Position numbers and translations under genes: made by a program. From Alphaproteobacteria bacterium (GTDB lineage Bacteria; Pseudomonadota; Alphaproteobacteria; Sphingomonadales; Sphingomonadaceae), in assembly GCA_018830415.1 (NCBI GenBank), contig JAHJSJ010000114.1, positions 1 through 5,451 of the forward strand: a DNA stretch of 5,451 nucleotides, written 5' to 3'. Below are positions 1 to 5,451 of the stretch, one piece after another; within the stretch, counting starts at the first letter, position 1; every line of letters starts with the position of its first letter. Under the pieces are notes generated by a model, which saw only the letters and a list, made by a program, of their open reading frames with translations, searched no databases and was not told where the DNA came from.

Positions 1-379
1 CGTCAATGTCGGCAATCCGCACGCGGTGTTCATTGTCGACGATGCCGATGCGGTAGCGCTCGACGTGCTCGGCCCCGAAATTGAACATGACCCACTGTTT
101 CCTGAGCGGGTGAATGTAAACGTGGCGAGCGTGGTGGGGCCAGATCATCTGAAACTGCGGGTGTGGGAGCGCGGTGCTGGCTTGACGCGGGCGTGCGGCA
201 CCGGTGCCTGCGCCACGGCGGTCGCCGCGATCCGGCGTGGGCTTGTGCACAGCCCGGTGCGGGTCAGCTTGCCCGGCGGCGATCTGGTGATTAATTGGCA
301 GCCCGGCGGCACAATCTTGATGAGCGGGTCTGCGACCGAAAGTTTTCGCGGCAGTTTCGATTGGGACGATTACGCGTGA
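1..379 (+). CDS. dapF: Diaminopimelate epimerase, C-terminal part (5' end outside window)
   Basis: DapF interconverts LL- and meso-diaminopimelate in the cytosol, the penultimate step of lysine synthesis and the source of the peptidoglycan cross-linking residue. The reading frame is open from base 2 and yields 125 residues to the TGA stop; family members are usually about 270 residues, so roughly the N-terminal half, with the first catalytic Cys, lies upstream of the window. Visible hallmarks are GNPH at fragment residues 4-7, ERGAG at 57-61 (substrate-binding Glu/Arg) and RACGTGAC at 63-70, where C65 corresponds to the second catalytic Cys. The usual closing segment with SGSATESFRG is present near residues 108-117. 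The stop overlaps the GTG start of mtaB (GTGA), so the two are probably co-transcribed and translationally coupled. The first Met/Val codon at 26 is internal and is not a start. Identification is firm; the family motifs are unambiguous. Confidence 0.96.
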   Translation, partial: VNVGNPHAVFIVDDADAVALDVLGPEIEHDPLFPERVNVNVASVVGPDHLKLRVWERGAGLTRACGTGACATAVAAIRRGLVHSPVRVSLPGGDLVINWQPGGTILMSGSATESFRGSFDWDDYA

Positions 380-1596
380 ACGCGCCACATATCATCAGCC
401 TCGGCTGCCGCATGAACATCGCCGAGAGCGAGCGGATGCGCGCAATGCTGGCGGGCGAACACGACCTTGTGGTGGTCAATTCCTGCGCGGTCACGGGTGA
501 GGCGCTGCGCCAGACCCGGCAAGCAATCCGCCGCGCGCGCCGCGATCATCCGGACGCGCGGCTGATCGTGACCGGCTGCGCGGCGGAAATCGACCGGGAC
601 GAAATTGGCACGATGGACGCGGTTGACGGGCTGGTGGCCAACGCAGCCAAGCTTGATCCGCGCAGCTACAATGTGAATCCCCGCGCAGGCGGGGACCTCG
701 TTCGGGATGGCCTGAGGTCCCCGCCTGCGCGGGGATTCACGAAAGGTGACTACACCCGCGCCTTTATCGCGGTGCAAAACGGCTGCGATCATGCCTGCAC
801 CTTTTGCGTGATCCCGCAGGGGCGCGGGGTCAGCCGGTCTGTCGCGGTGATCGAGGTTCTGCGCGAGGTTGAAGCGCACCTGCTGGCAGGCGCGCGCGAA
901 ATCGTGCTCACCGGGGTCGACCTGACCTCGTGGGGGCATGATCTGCCCGGCGCGCCCCGGCTGGGCGTGCTGGTCGGCGCGATCCTTGATGCCTTCCCCT
1001 CGCTGGCCCGCCTGCGCCTGTCATCGGTGGACGGGGTGGAGATTGACGCCGCCTTGTTCGAACTGATCGCCCACGAACAGCGTGTGATGCCGCACCTGCA
1101 CCTGTCGTTGCAGCACGGCGCAGACCTGATCCTCAAGCGGATGAAACGCCGCCATCTGCGCCGCGATGCGGTGGAACTGGTCGCCCGGTTAAAGTCGCTG
1201 CGGCCCGGCATCGCGGTGGGCGCAGACCTGATCGCGGGCTTCCCGACCGAAACCGGCGCGCACCATGCTGACAATCTCAGCATCATCGACGAACTCGGCA
1301 TTGTTCACGCCCATATCTTCCCCTTCTCATCGCGCCCTGGCACGCCTGCCGCGCGGATGCCGCAACTGCCGCGCGCGCTCGTGAAGGCCCGCGCTGCCGA
1401 ACTTCGCGCGCGCGCCGCCGCCTGCCGCCAAAACTGGCTGGGCGGGCTGGTGGGCGAAACTCTCTGCGTCCTCGCCGAACGTGACGGCACCGGCTATGCC
1501 CCCAATTACGCCCGCGTTGCCCTGCCCCATGCGGCGCGCGCTGGCGAGGTTATCGACATCACAATACGCGGGACCGAAGAAGGGCTGCTCGTATGA
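376..1596 (+). CDS. mtaB: tRNA (t6A37) C2-methylthiotransferase MtaB, with in-frame palindromic insert
   Basis: MtaB is a radical-SAM enzyme with two Fe-S clusters that adds a methylthio group to t6A at position 37 of ANN-decoding tRNAs, stabilising codon pairing. The product is 406 residues. The N-terminal MTTase domain has cluster cysteines C11 (SLGCRMN), C37 (VVNSCAVT) and C68 (VTGCAAE). The radical-SAM motif is CDHACTFC with C137, C141 and C144, followed by IPQGRGVSRS. Further family segments are LTGVDLTSWG, HLHLSLQHGADLILKRMKRR and AGFPTETG, with a TRAM-like tail to the C-terminus. I choose GTG at 376 over the ATG at 295: it overlaps the dapF stop as GTGA, has GGGA about 9 nt upstream, and just precedes the C11 motif. 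The next Met (residue 13) would lose C11. Residues 100-122 are encoded by a palindromic repeat lying in the linker between the two domains. The frame stays open and all six cluster cysteines remain, so the enzyme is probably functional. The stop overlaps ftsY (ATGA). MtaB is preferred over MiaB or RimO because of the SLGC.MN / QNGCDHACTFC pattern and the neighbours. Confidence 0.93.
   Translation: MNAPHIISLGCRMNIAESERMRAMLAGEHDLVVVNSCAVTGEALRQTRQAIRRARRDHPDARLIVTGCAAEIDRDEIGTMDAVDGLVANAAKLDPRSYNVNPRAGGDLVRDGLRSPPARGFTKGDYTRAFIAVQNGCDHACTFCVIPQGRGVSRSVAVIEVLREVEAHLLAGAREIVLTGVDLTSWGHDLPGAPRLGVLVGAILDAFPSLARLRLSSVDGVEIDAALFELIAHEQRVMPHLHLSLQHGADLILKRMKRRHLRRDAVELVARLKSLRPGIAVGADLIAGFPTETGAHHADNLSIIDELGIVHAHIFPFSSRPGTPAARMPQLPRALVKARAAELRARAAACRQNWLGGLVGETLCVLAERDGTGYAPNYARVALPHAARAGEVIDITIRGTEEGLLV
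673..740. repeat. 68-nt palindromic element inserted in frame in mtaB
   Basis: Two perfectly complementary 27-nt arms, 673-699 and 714-740, enclose a 14-nt loop (700-713). Each arm is itself a small hairpin: TCCCCGC-gcag-GCGGGGA at 678-695, and the mirrored TCCCCGC-ctgc-GCGGGGA at 718-735. The element is read through by mtaB without a stop and encodes residues 100-122, a Gly/Pro/Arg-rich stretch (PRAGGD...RSPPARG). It falls between the MTTase N-terminal domain (ending near KLDP) and the radical-SAM domain (beginning near YTRAF). Known parallel: Rickettsia palindromic elements, which insert in frame into protein genes at surface or linker positions. Short GGGGATTCAC-type palindromes like this also occur between genes in sphingomonads, from memory. 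That it was acquired by insertion is inference. Confidence 0.93.
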
Positions 1597-2516
1597 GCGA
1601 AACCAGTTGGACCCAGCGCCTGCTGGGCGGCTTTGCCAAAACCTCAGAGCGCCTGACCGCCAACCTTTCGGGTGTGGGCGGCAGCGCGAAGCTGGATGAT
1701 GCCACGCTTGACGAGGTTGAGGACGCGCTGATCATGTCGGACCTTGGCCCGGCGGCGGCAGGGCGCATCCGCGCACGGCTAGCGGATAAACGCTTCGGGC
1801 TGGAAATCACCACCCGCGAACTGCGCGAAGCTGTGGCCGAGGAAATCGCGGCGATCCTGCGTCCGGTCGCCAAACCGCTCGAAATCACGGCCTTCCCGCG
1901 CCCGCAGGTAATCCTGGTGATCGGGGTGAATGGCAGCGGCAAGACCACCACCATCGCCAAACTGGCACACCTGTTCATGGAAGATGATTACGGCGTGCTG
2001 CTGGCGGCGGGCGACACGTTCCGCGCGGCGGCCATCGGCCAGTTGGCAACCTGGGCCGAACGCGTGGGGGTTGATCTGGTGCGCGGGCCGGAAGGCGGCG
2101 ATCCGGCGGCGATCGTGTTCGATGCCGTGAAACAGGCGACCGACACCGGGATTGACGCGCTGATCGTTGACACCGCAGGCCGCTTACAGAACAAGACCGA
2201 GTTGATGGAGGAACTGGCGAAGATCCGCCGCGTGCTCGGGCGGTTGAACCCCGATGCTCCGCATGATGTCGTGCTGGTGCTCGATGCCACCAACGGCCAG
2301 AATGCGCTGGCGCAGATCGAGGTGTTCAAGGAGGTCGCCGGCGTCACCGGCCTGATCATGACCAAGCTGGATGGCACCGCGCGCGGCGGCGTGCTGGTTG
2401 CCGCGGCCGAACAATATGGCCTGCCGATCCACGCCATCGGCGTGGGCGAAAAGATCGAAGACCTGCGCCCGTTTGACCCCGATCTGGTCGCGCGGGTAAT
2501 TGCCGGGGTGGCTTAG
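1593..2516 (+). CDS. ftsY: Signal recognition particle receptor FtsY
   Basis: FtsY is the SRP GTPase receptor at the inner membrane. It pairs with the Ffh GTPase to hand ribosome-nascent chain complexes to SecYEG during co-translational membrane-protein insertion. The 307-residue product contains the N domain (about 30-95) and the G domain: P-loop GVNGSGKTTT at 111-120, DTFRAAAIGQL at 141-151, DTAGR at 193-197, TKLDGTARGG at 257-266, and closing GVGEKIEDLRPF at 283-294. The DTFRAAA and TARGG signatures point to FtsY rather than Ffh, and there is no Met-rich M domain. The long acidic A domain of the E. coli protein is absent; the N-terminus (WTQRLLGGFAKTSERL) looks like the short amphipathic membrane-contact helix kept in compact forms. 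The ATG overlaps the mtaB stop (ATGA), with an AAGGG Shine-Dalgarno-like sequence about 8 nt upstream. Translation ends in a tandem TAG-TAA at 2514-2519. Identification is firm. Confidence 0.97.
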   Translation: MSETSWTQRLLGGFAKTSERLTANLSGVGGSAKLDDATLDEVEDALIMSDLGPAAAGRIRARLADKRFGLEITTRELREAVAEEIAAILRPVAKPLEITAFPRPQVILVIGVNGSGKTTTIAKLAHLFMEDDYGVLLAAGDTFRAAAIGQLATWAERVGVDLVRGPEGGDPAAIVFDAVKQATDTGIDALIVDTAGRLQNKTELMEELAKIRRVLGRLNPDAPHDVVLVLDATNGQNALAQIEVFKEVAGVTGLIMTKLDGTARGGVLVAAAEQYGLPIHAIGVGEKIEDLRPFDPDLVARVIAGVA

Positions 2517-2523
2517 TAAACCT

Positions 2524-2622
2524 TGTCATTGCGAGCGCAGCGAAGCAATCCAGAACGGCAAGCTCCACCATGGCGGGGGCTTTGGGACTGGATTGCCGCG
2601 CGGCTGCACCCCTCGCAATGAC
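2524..2622. repeat. Composite intergenic inverted repeat between ftsY and ispZ
   Basis: Inverted matches GTCATTGCGAG (2525-2535) with CTCGCAATGAC (2612-2622), and GCAATCCAG (2545-2553) with CTGGATTGC (2588-2596), form a long hairpin with unpaired inner segments of 9 and 15 nt. Each side also carries its own ATTGC/GCAAT mini-stem (2528-2532 with 2545-2549; 2592-2596 with 2615-2619). The centre 2554-2587 can form a further short stem, AAGCTCC (2560-2566) with GGGGCTT (2576-2582), with one G-T pair. The unit begins GTCATTGCGAGCG and ends GCAATCCAG, a widespread dispersed repeat that I recall from sphingomonads and other bacteria. Neither side is followed by a T-run, so it is not a classical intrinsic terminator. 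Its right end lies 14 nt before the ispZ start and could affect mRNA stability or ispZ translation; this is inference. Confidence 0.88.
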
Positions 2623-2636
2623 GGATTGAGAGAGTA

Positions 2637-3287
2637 ATGAGCGAGAACGAAACCAAAAAAGCCGCATCCAGCTGGATTAATGTCGCTGTCGATTACGGGC
2701 CATTGCTGGTGTTCCTTGGCGTCTATCGCTGGAGCGCGCCCGAAGACCCCAGCCCTGCGGGCGAACTGGCCGCGATCATCTATGGCACCGGCGCGTTCAT
2801 GGTCGCGGCGGTGATCGCGCTGGCGGTATCGAAATGGCGGCTGGGCAAGGTATCGCCGATGCTGTGGTTTTCGACCGCGCTGATCGTTGGCTTTGGCAGC
2901 CTGACGATTTTCTTCGGCGACCCCACCTTCGTGCAGTTGAAGCCGACGATCATCTACGCGGTATTCGGCGTGGTTTTGCTGGGCGGGTTTTTCATGGGCC
3001 GCGCGTTGCTGAAAATCCTGCTCGAAGCCGCGTTTGAAGGGCTGTCGGACGCAGGCTGGCTCAAATTGTCGCGCAACTGGGGTGTGTTCTTCCTCGCCCT
3101 CGCCGTTCTCAACGAAGTGCTGCGCGCGCAGATGGATTTCGAAGGCTGGCTGTGGGCCAAGCTGTGGGTGTTCCTGCCGCTGACCTTCCTGTTCACCTTC
3201 AGCCAGATCCCGATGCTGCTGAAACACGGGCTGAGTTTTGAAGAACGGGACGAACCGCTGAAGAATGAGCCGCCAACGGGGGGCTAA
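2637..3287 (+). CDS. ispZ: Inner-membrane septation protein IspZ / YciB family
   Basis: This is a 216-residue polytopic inner-membrane protein of the IspZ/YciB (intracellular septation protein A) family, linked genetically to cell-envelope integrity and septation; its biochemical activity is not settled. Hydrophobic segments lie at about residues 17-31, 44-65, 75-94, 104-122, 147-162 and 172-190. Family signatures are LKPTIIYAVFG followed by LLGGFFMGRALLK (about 101-126), and GWLKLSRNWGVFF..LAVLNE (about 140-160). The C-terminus (FTFSQIPMLLKHG plus an acidic tail) is cytoplasmic in character. The ATG at 2637 is preceded by a GAGAGAG purine run (2628-2634) that can serve as a ribosome binding site, though it sits close to the start. 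Its position after dapF-mtaB-ftsY matches the order I know from many alphaproteobacteria. It is separated from ftsY only by the composite repeat, and its stop codon overlaps that of the convergent kup. Confidence 0.9.
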   Translation: MSENETKKAASSWINVAVDYGPLLVFLGVYRWSAPEDPSPAGELAAIIYGTGAFMVAAVIALAVSKWRLGKVSPMLWFSTALIVGFGSLTIFFGDPTFVQLKPTIIYAVFGVVLLGGFFMGRALLKILLEAAFEGLSDAGWLKLSRNWGVFFLALAVLNEVLRAQMDFEGWLWAKLWVFLPLTFLFTFSQIPMLLKHGLSFEERDEPLKNEPPTGG

Positions 3288-5206
3288 ATCTCGACCTGGC
3301 TGCCCAGTTCGACCACGCGGTTGGTAGGCAATTTGAAGAAATCCATCGCGGTCGCCGAATTCCTCAGCAACCAGGCGAAGATCTTCTCTCGCCAGATCGA
3401 CATTCCCGGATTCTCGGACGGCAGCAGGGTCTGGCGCGACAGGAAGAAGCTGGTTTGCATCATGTCGAATGATCCGCCGCACCGCTCCATCTTCTTGAGG
3501 CCGAGCGGGACATCGGTTTCCTCCATGAAGCCATAATGCAGCACCGCACGATAGAACCCGTCGTTAAGTTCGGTCATCTCGCAGCGCGCGTCGGGATCGA
3601 CATAGGGCACATCCGCAATTTTAATGGTCAAGATCACCACGCGTTCGTGCAAAACCTTGTTGTGCTTGATATTGTGGAGCAGCGCGGAGGGCACGCCAGC
3701 GGTGCTGGACGCCATGAAAATAGCGGTGCCGGGAACGCGCACCGTGGAATTCTTGGCCGATTTGGCAAAGATTTCGAGCGGCAGCGCGCTTTCGCTCATC
3801 CGTTCGTGCATCAGCTTGCGCCCACGCGCCCATGTGGTCAGCAGGATAAATGCGACCAGGCCGACCACCAGCGGGAACCACCCGCCATCGGCAACCTTGG
3901 TGAGGTTGGCGGCGAAATAGGCCCCGTCAACAATCAGGAACAGCAGCACCACCGGCGCGGCATACCACCAACGCCATTTCCAAACGCCCACCAGCAGCAC
4001 CGCCATCAGCAGCGTGTCGATCGTCACCGCACCCGTCACCGCGATGCCATAGGCATTGGCAAGGTTGGATGACGTCTGGAAGGTCAGCACCAGCACGATC
4101 ACCGCCACCATCAGCGCCCAGTTGACCACCGGAATATAAATCTGTCCGCCTTCGGTTGCCGATGTGTGGCGGGTGCTAAGGCGCGGGATATAGCCCATCT
4201 GGATCGCCTGATGGGTGATCGAAAACGCACCCGAAATGACCGCCTGGCTGGCAATGAAGGTGGCAACCGTGGCCAGCAGCACCAGCGGCAGGCGCCATTG
4301 TTCGGATGCAAGGAAGAAGAACGGACTCTGGATCGCCTCTGCGGCCTGTTCGGGCGGCAGGCCCATGACCATCGCGCCCTGCCCGAAATAGTTGAGCAGC
4401 AAGCAGGGCATGACAAAACCGAACCACGACAACCGCATAGGCCCGCGCCCGAAATGACCCATGTCGGAATACAGCGCCTCTGACCCGGTCACCGCCAACA
4501 CCACGCTGCCCAAAGCGAGAAAGGCCAGCCAGCCATCAAGCATGAAAAAGTTGATCGCGTGATAGGGATTGAGCGCCCACAAAATCGCCGGCGTCTGAAT
4601 GATCTGCCAACTGCCCAGCAGCGCGATGACGGTGAAATAGACGATCATCACGGGCGCAAACAGCGCCCCGACCTTGGCCGTTCCGCGCTTCTGGATGATG
4701 AACAGGAAAACTAGCAGGACCAGCGCAATGGGGATGACAAAGCGTTCAAACCGGCTGTCGACAACGCTCAAACCCTCAACCGCCGACAGCACCGAAATCG
4801 CCGGGGTGATCATGCTGTCGCCGTAGAACAGGCTGGTCGCAAACACGCCCAGTAGCACTGCGATCCAGGCATATTTCGATGTCGACAGACTGCGCGAAAT
4901 CAGCGCAACCAACGCCAAGCTACCGCCCTGCCCCTTGTTATCGGCGCGCATCAGGATGGTGACATACTGGATCGAGACAACTAGCGTCATCGACCAGAAT
5001 ATCAGGCTGATCACGCCCAGCACATGCGCATTGTCGAGCGCAAGCGGATGTGCGCCGGAGAAAGTTTCGCGAAATGCATAGAGCGGGCTGGTGCCGATAT
5101 CGCCAAACACGACGCCGATCGCGCCCACCGCCAGCGCGGTTTTGGACGCGCTGTGGCTTTTCCCACCCGAAGGTGGCTGGTGGGCAGGTGATGCAACTTG
5201 GGTCAT
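3284..5206 (-). CDS. kup: Kup-type potassium transporter
   Basis: Kup (KUP/HAK/KT family) proteins take up K+, usually by K+/H+ symport, across the inner membrane. The product is 640 residues, close to the usual family length of about 620-650. The first membrane segment carries GVVFGDIGTSPLYAFRE (31-47), including the conserved Asp D36. Further family segments are QYVTILMRADNKGQGGSLAL (80-99), FYGDSMITPAISVLSAVEGL (127-146), NYFGQGAMVM (272-281), SQAVISGAFSITHQAIQMGY (320-339) and NAYGIAVTGAVTIDT (384-398). Hydrophobicity fits about 12 transmembrane helices up to around residue 458. The cytosolic C-terminal region of roughly 180 residues ends in SFFLSRQTLL, FKLPTNRVVELGSQVEI. The ATG at 5206 leaves a normal 25-residue polar N-terminus before helix 1. 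A GGGAAA stretch about 14 nt upstream is only a weak Shine-Dalgarno candidate. The gene is intact and points toward ispZ; its TAG overlaps the ispZ TAA. Confidence 0.97.
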   Translation of the reverse strand: MTQVASPAHQPPSGGKSHSASKTALAVGAIGVVFGDIGTSPLYAFRETFSGAHPLALDNAHVLGVISLIFWSMTLVVSIQYVTILMRADNKGQGGSLALVALISRSLSTSKYAWIAVLLGVFATSLFYGDSMITPAISVLSAVEGLSVVDSRFERFVIPIALVLLVFLFIIQKRGTAKVGALFAPVMIVYFTVIALLGSWQIIQTPAILWALNPYHAINFFMLDGWLAFLALGSVVLAVTGSEALYSDMGHFGRGPMRLSWFGFVMPCLLLNYFGQGAMVMGLPPEQAAEAIQSPFFFLASEQWRLPLVLLATVATFIASQAVISGAFSITHQAIQMGYIPRLSTRHTSATEGGQIYIPVVNWALMVAVIVLVLTFQTSSNLANAYGIAVTGAVTIDTLLMAVLLVGVWKWRWWYAAPVVLLFLIVDGAYFAANLTKVADGGWFPLVVGLVAFILLTTWARGRKLMHERMSESALPLEIFAKSAKNSTVRVPGTAIFMASSTAGVPSALLHNIKHNKVLHERVVILTIKIADVPYVDPDARCEMTELNDGFYRAVLHYGFMEETDVPLGLKKMERCGGSFDMMQTSFFLSRQTLLPSENPGMSIWREKIFAWLLRNSATAMDFFKLPTNRVVELGSQVEI

Positions 5207-5326
5207 ATCAATCGGATTTCCCGTATGTCGGTACTGCCCATCCCGCCAGAACGACTCGTCACAGGCACTCAGGCTGGAGTGGCGCGCCGCCTAGCACTCC
5301 GCATTCGCACCTGCAACACGCCGCAG
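5207..5326. other. 120-nt non-coding gap upstream of kup
   Basis: The gap lies between the kup start and the stop of the preceding minus-strand gene, so it holds the kup leader and possibly its promoter. I could not identify a convincing -35/-10 pair. I also see no riboswitch-like architecture, including for the c-di-AMP (ydaO-type) class that controls potassium genes in Gram-positive bacteria. An ORF on the plus strand across this gap (5091-5294) is mostly antisense to kup and has no coding features. A short inverted repeat is listed separately. Confidence 0.6.
5276..5300 (-). terminator. Weak hairpin candidate after the upstream minus-strand gene
   Basis: Read on the minus strand, GGAGTG (complement of 5295-5300) pairs with CACTCC (complement of 5276-5281) around a 13-nt GC-rich loop, starting about 26 nt beyond the stop at 5327. 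The stem is only 6 bp and no T-run follows, so it is a poor intrinsic terminator. It could be incidental in GC-rich DNA, and kup may be read through from the upstream gene. Confidence 0.2.
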
Positions 5327-5451
5327 TCACTGGCCTTGCAGCATCGGCGCGCGCGCGATCGTGTCATCCAGCCGCGCGATATCGGCTTTCAGCCCTTCGC
5401 TCCACGGCGCATCAGCTGGCGTGCGTTCGGCCAGCCCGGCCCAGACATTGC
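5327..5451 (-). CDS. C-terminal fragment, possibly CcmI/CycH-type cytochrome c biogenesis protein
   Basis: A minus-strand frame runs in from the right edge and ends at TGA (complement of 5327-5329), giving the last 40 residues of a protein that starts outside the window. The fragment contains W-A-G-L-A-E-R-TPADAPW at residues 3-16, then an amphipathic helix (EGLKADIARLDDTIARA) and a tail PMLQGQ. The PADAPW followed by a basic/acidic helix resembles the end of CcmI/CycH proteins, membrane-anchored TPR proteins that chaperone apocytochrome c for haem attachment; other TPR proteins would also fit. That it is a genuine coding tail is supported by the open frame to the window edge, typical GC-rich codon choice and the same orientation as kup. 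The product name is a tentative inference from one motif. Confidence 0.6.
   Translation of the reverse strand, partial: NVWAGLAERTPADAPWSEGLKADIARLDDTIARAPMLQGQ

Noticed and set aside
295..375. Longer mtaB start at ATG 295
   Set aside because: It would add 27 residues lying entirely over the dapF 3' end, with no MtaB-like sequence; GTG 376 overlaps the dapF stop and directly precedes the SLGC motif.
673..740. CRISPR repeat or integron-type recombination site
   Set aside because: There is only one element, no regularly spaced direct repeats or spacers, no nearby integrase or cas gene, and it lies inside an intact coding frame.
370..939. 189-codon minus-strand frame across mtaB
   Set aside because: Shadow of mtaB; it also reads through the palindrome, which is open in several frames, and has no family motif.
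2524..2622. Intrinsic terminator after ftsY
   Set aside because: The inverted repeat is large and interrupted and no T-run follows on either strand; it fits a dispersed repeat better.
2356..2667. 103-codon minus-strand frame containing LDCFAALAMT
   Set aside because: That phrase is the reverse reading of the GTCATTGCGAG...GCAATCCAG repeat and turns up in spurious ORFs. The rest is antisense to ftsY.
2526..3482. 318-codon minus-strand open frame across ispZ and the composite repeat
   Set aside because: It is antisense to ispZ and kup's 3' end, rich in Gln/Arg/His/Glu as expected of a GC-rich shadow frame, and its tail is just the translated intergenic repeat. ispZ in the opposite frame has clear family motifs.
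3536..4072. 178-codon plus-strand open frame inside kup
   Set aside because: Antisense to kup; His/Gln/Arg-rich low-complexity composition with no recognisable domain. kup is intact on the other strand.
5207..5326. Potassium-responsive riboswitch upstream of kup
   Set aside because: Only 120 nt, with one 6-bp stem and no recognisable conserved core; such switches are known mainly from Gram-positive bacteria.

Overview
The window looks like chromosomal DNA from an alphaproteobacterium, most likely of the Sphingomonadales (Sphingomonas / Erythrobacter / Novosphingobium type). This rests on high GC content, the gene order dapF-mtaB-ftsY-ispZ, FtsY and Kup proteins of alphaproteobacterial character, and two palindromic repeats of kinds I associate with sphingomonad genomes. 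The order-level placement is inference, not a database result.

Left half, plus strand (1-3287): a tight run of four genes. The 3' half of dapF (lysine / peptidoglycan precursor synthesis) overlaps mtaB (tRNA methylthiotransferase) by 4 nt. mtaB overlaps ftsY (signal-recognition-particle receptor) by 4 nt. ispZ/yciB (inner-membrane, cell-envelope / septation related) follows ftsY after a 120-nt gap, most of which is taken up by a composite inverted repeat. The shared overlaps suggest one transcript with translational coupling. The products serve general growth functions: wall precursor supply, decoding accuracy, membrane-protein targeting and envelope integrity.

Right half, minus strand (3284-5451): a full-length kup potassium transporter gene converges on ispZ so closely that the two stop codons overlap (CTAA at 3284-3287). 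Upstream of kup is a 120-nt non-coding gap, then the last 40 codons of a further minus-strand gene, tentatively a CcmI/CycH-type cytochrome c biogenesis TPR protein.

The most striking feature is a 68-nt palindrome (two perfect 27-nt arms around a 14-nt loop) lying inside mtaB and translated in frame. It adds about 23 residues exactly in the linker between the MTTase N-terminal domain and the radical-SAM domain. This resembles Rickettsia palindromic elements, which are small repeats tolerated inside protein genes. The second repeat, between ftsY and ispZ, belongs to a different sequence family but has the same nested layout: two small hairpins placed head to head to form one large hairpin. Apart from these repeats the region is ordinary housekeeping DNA. 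I see no CRISPR array, defence system, RNA gene or transposase gene.
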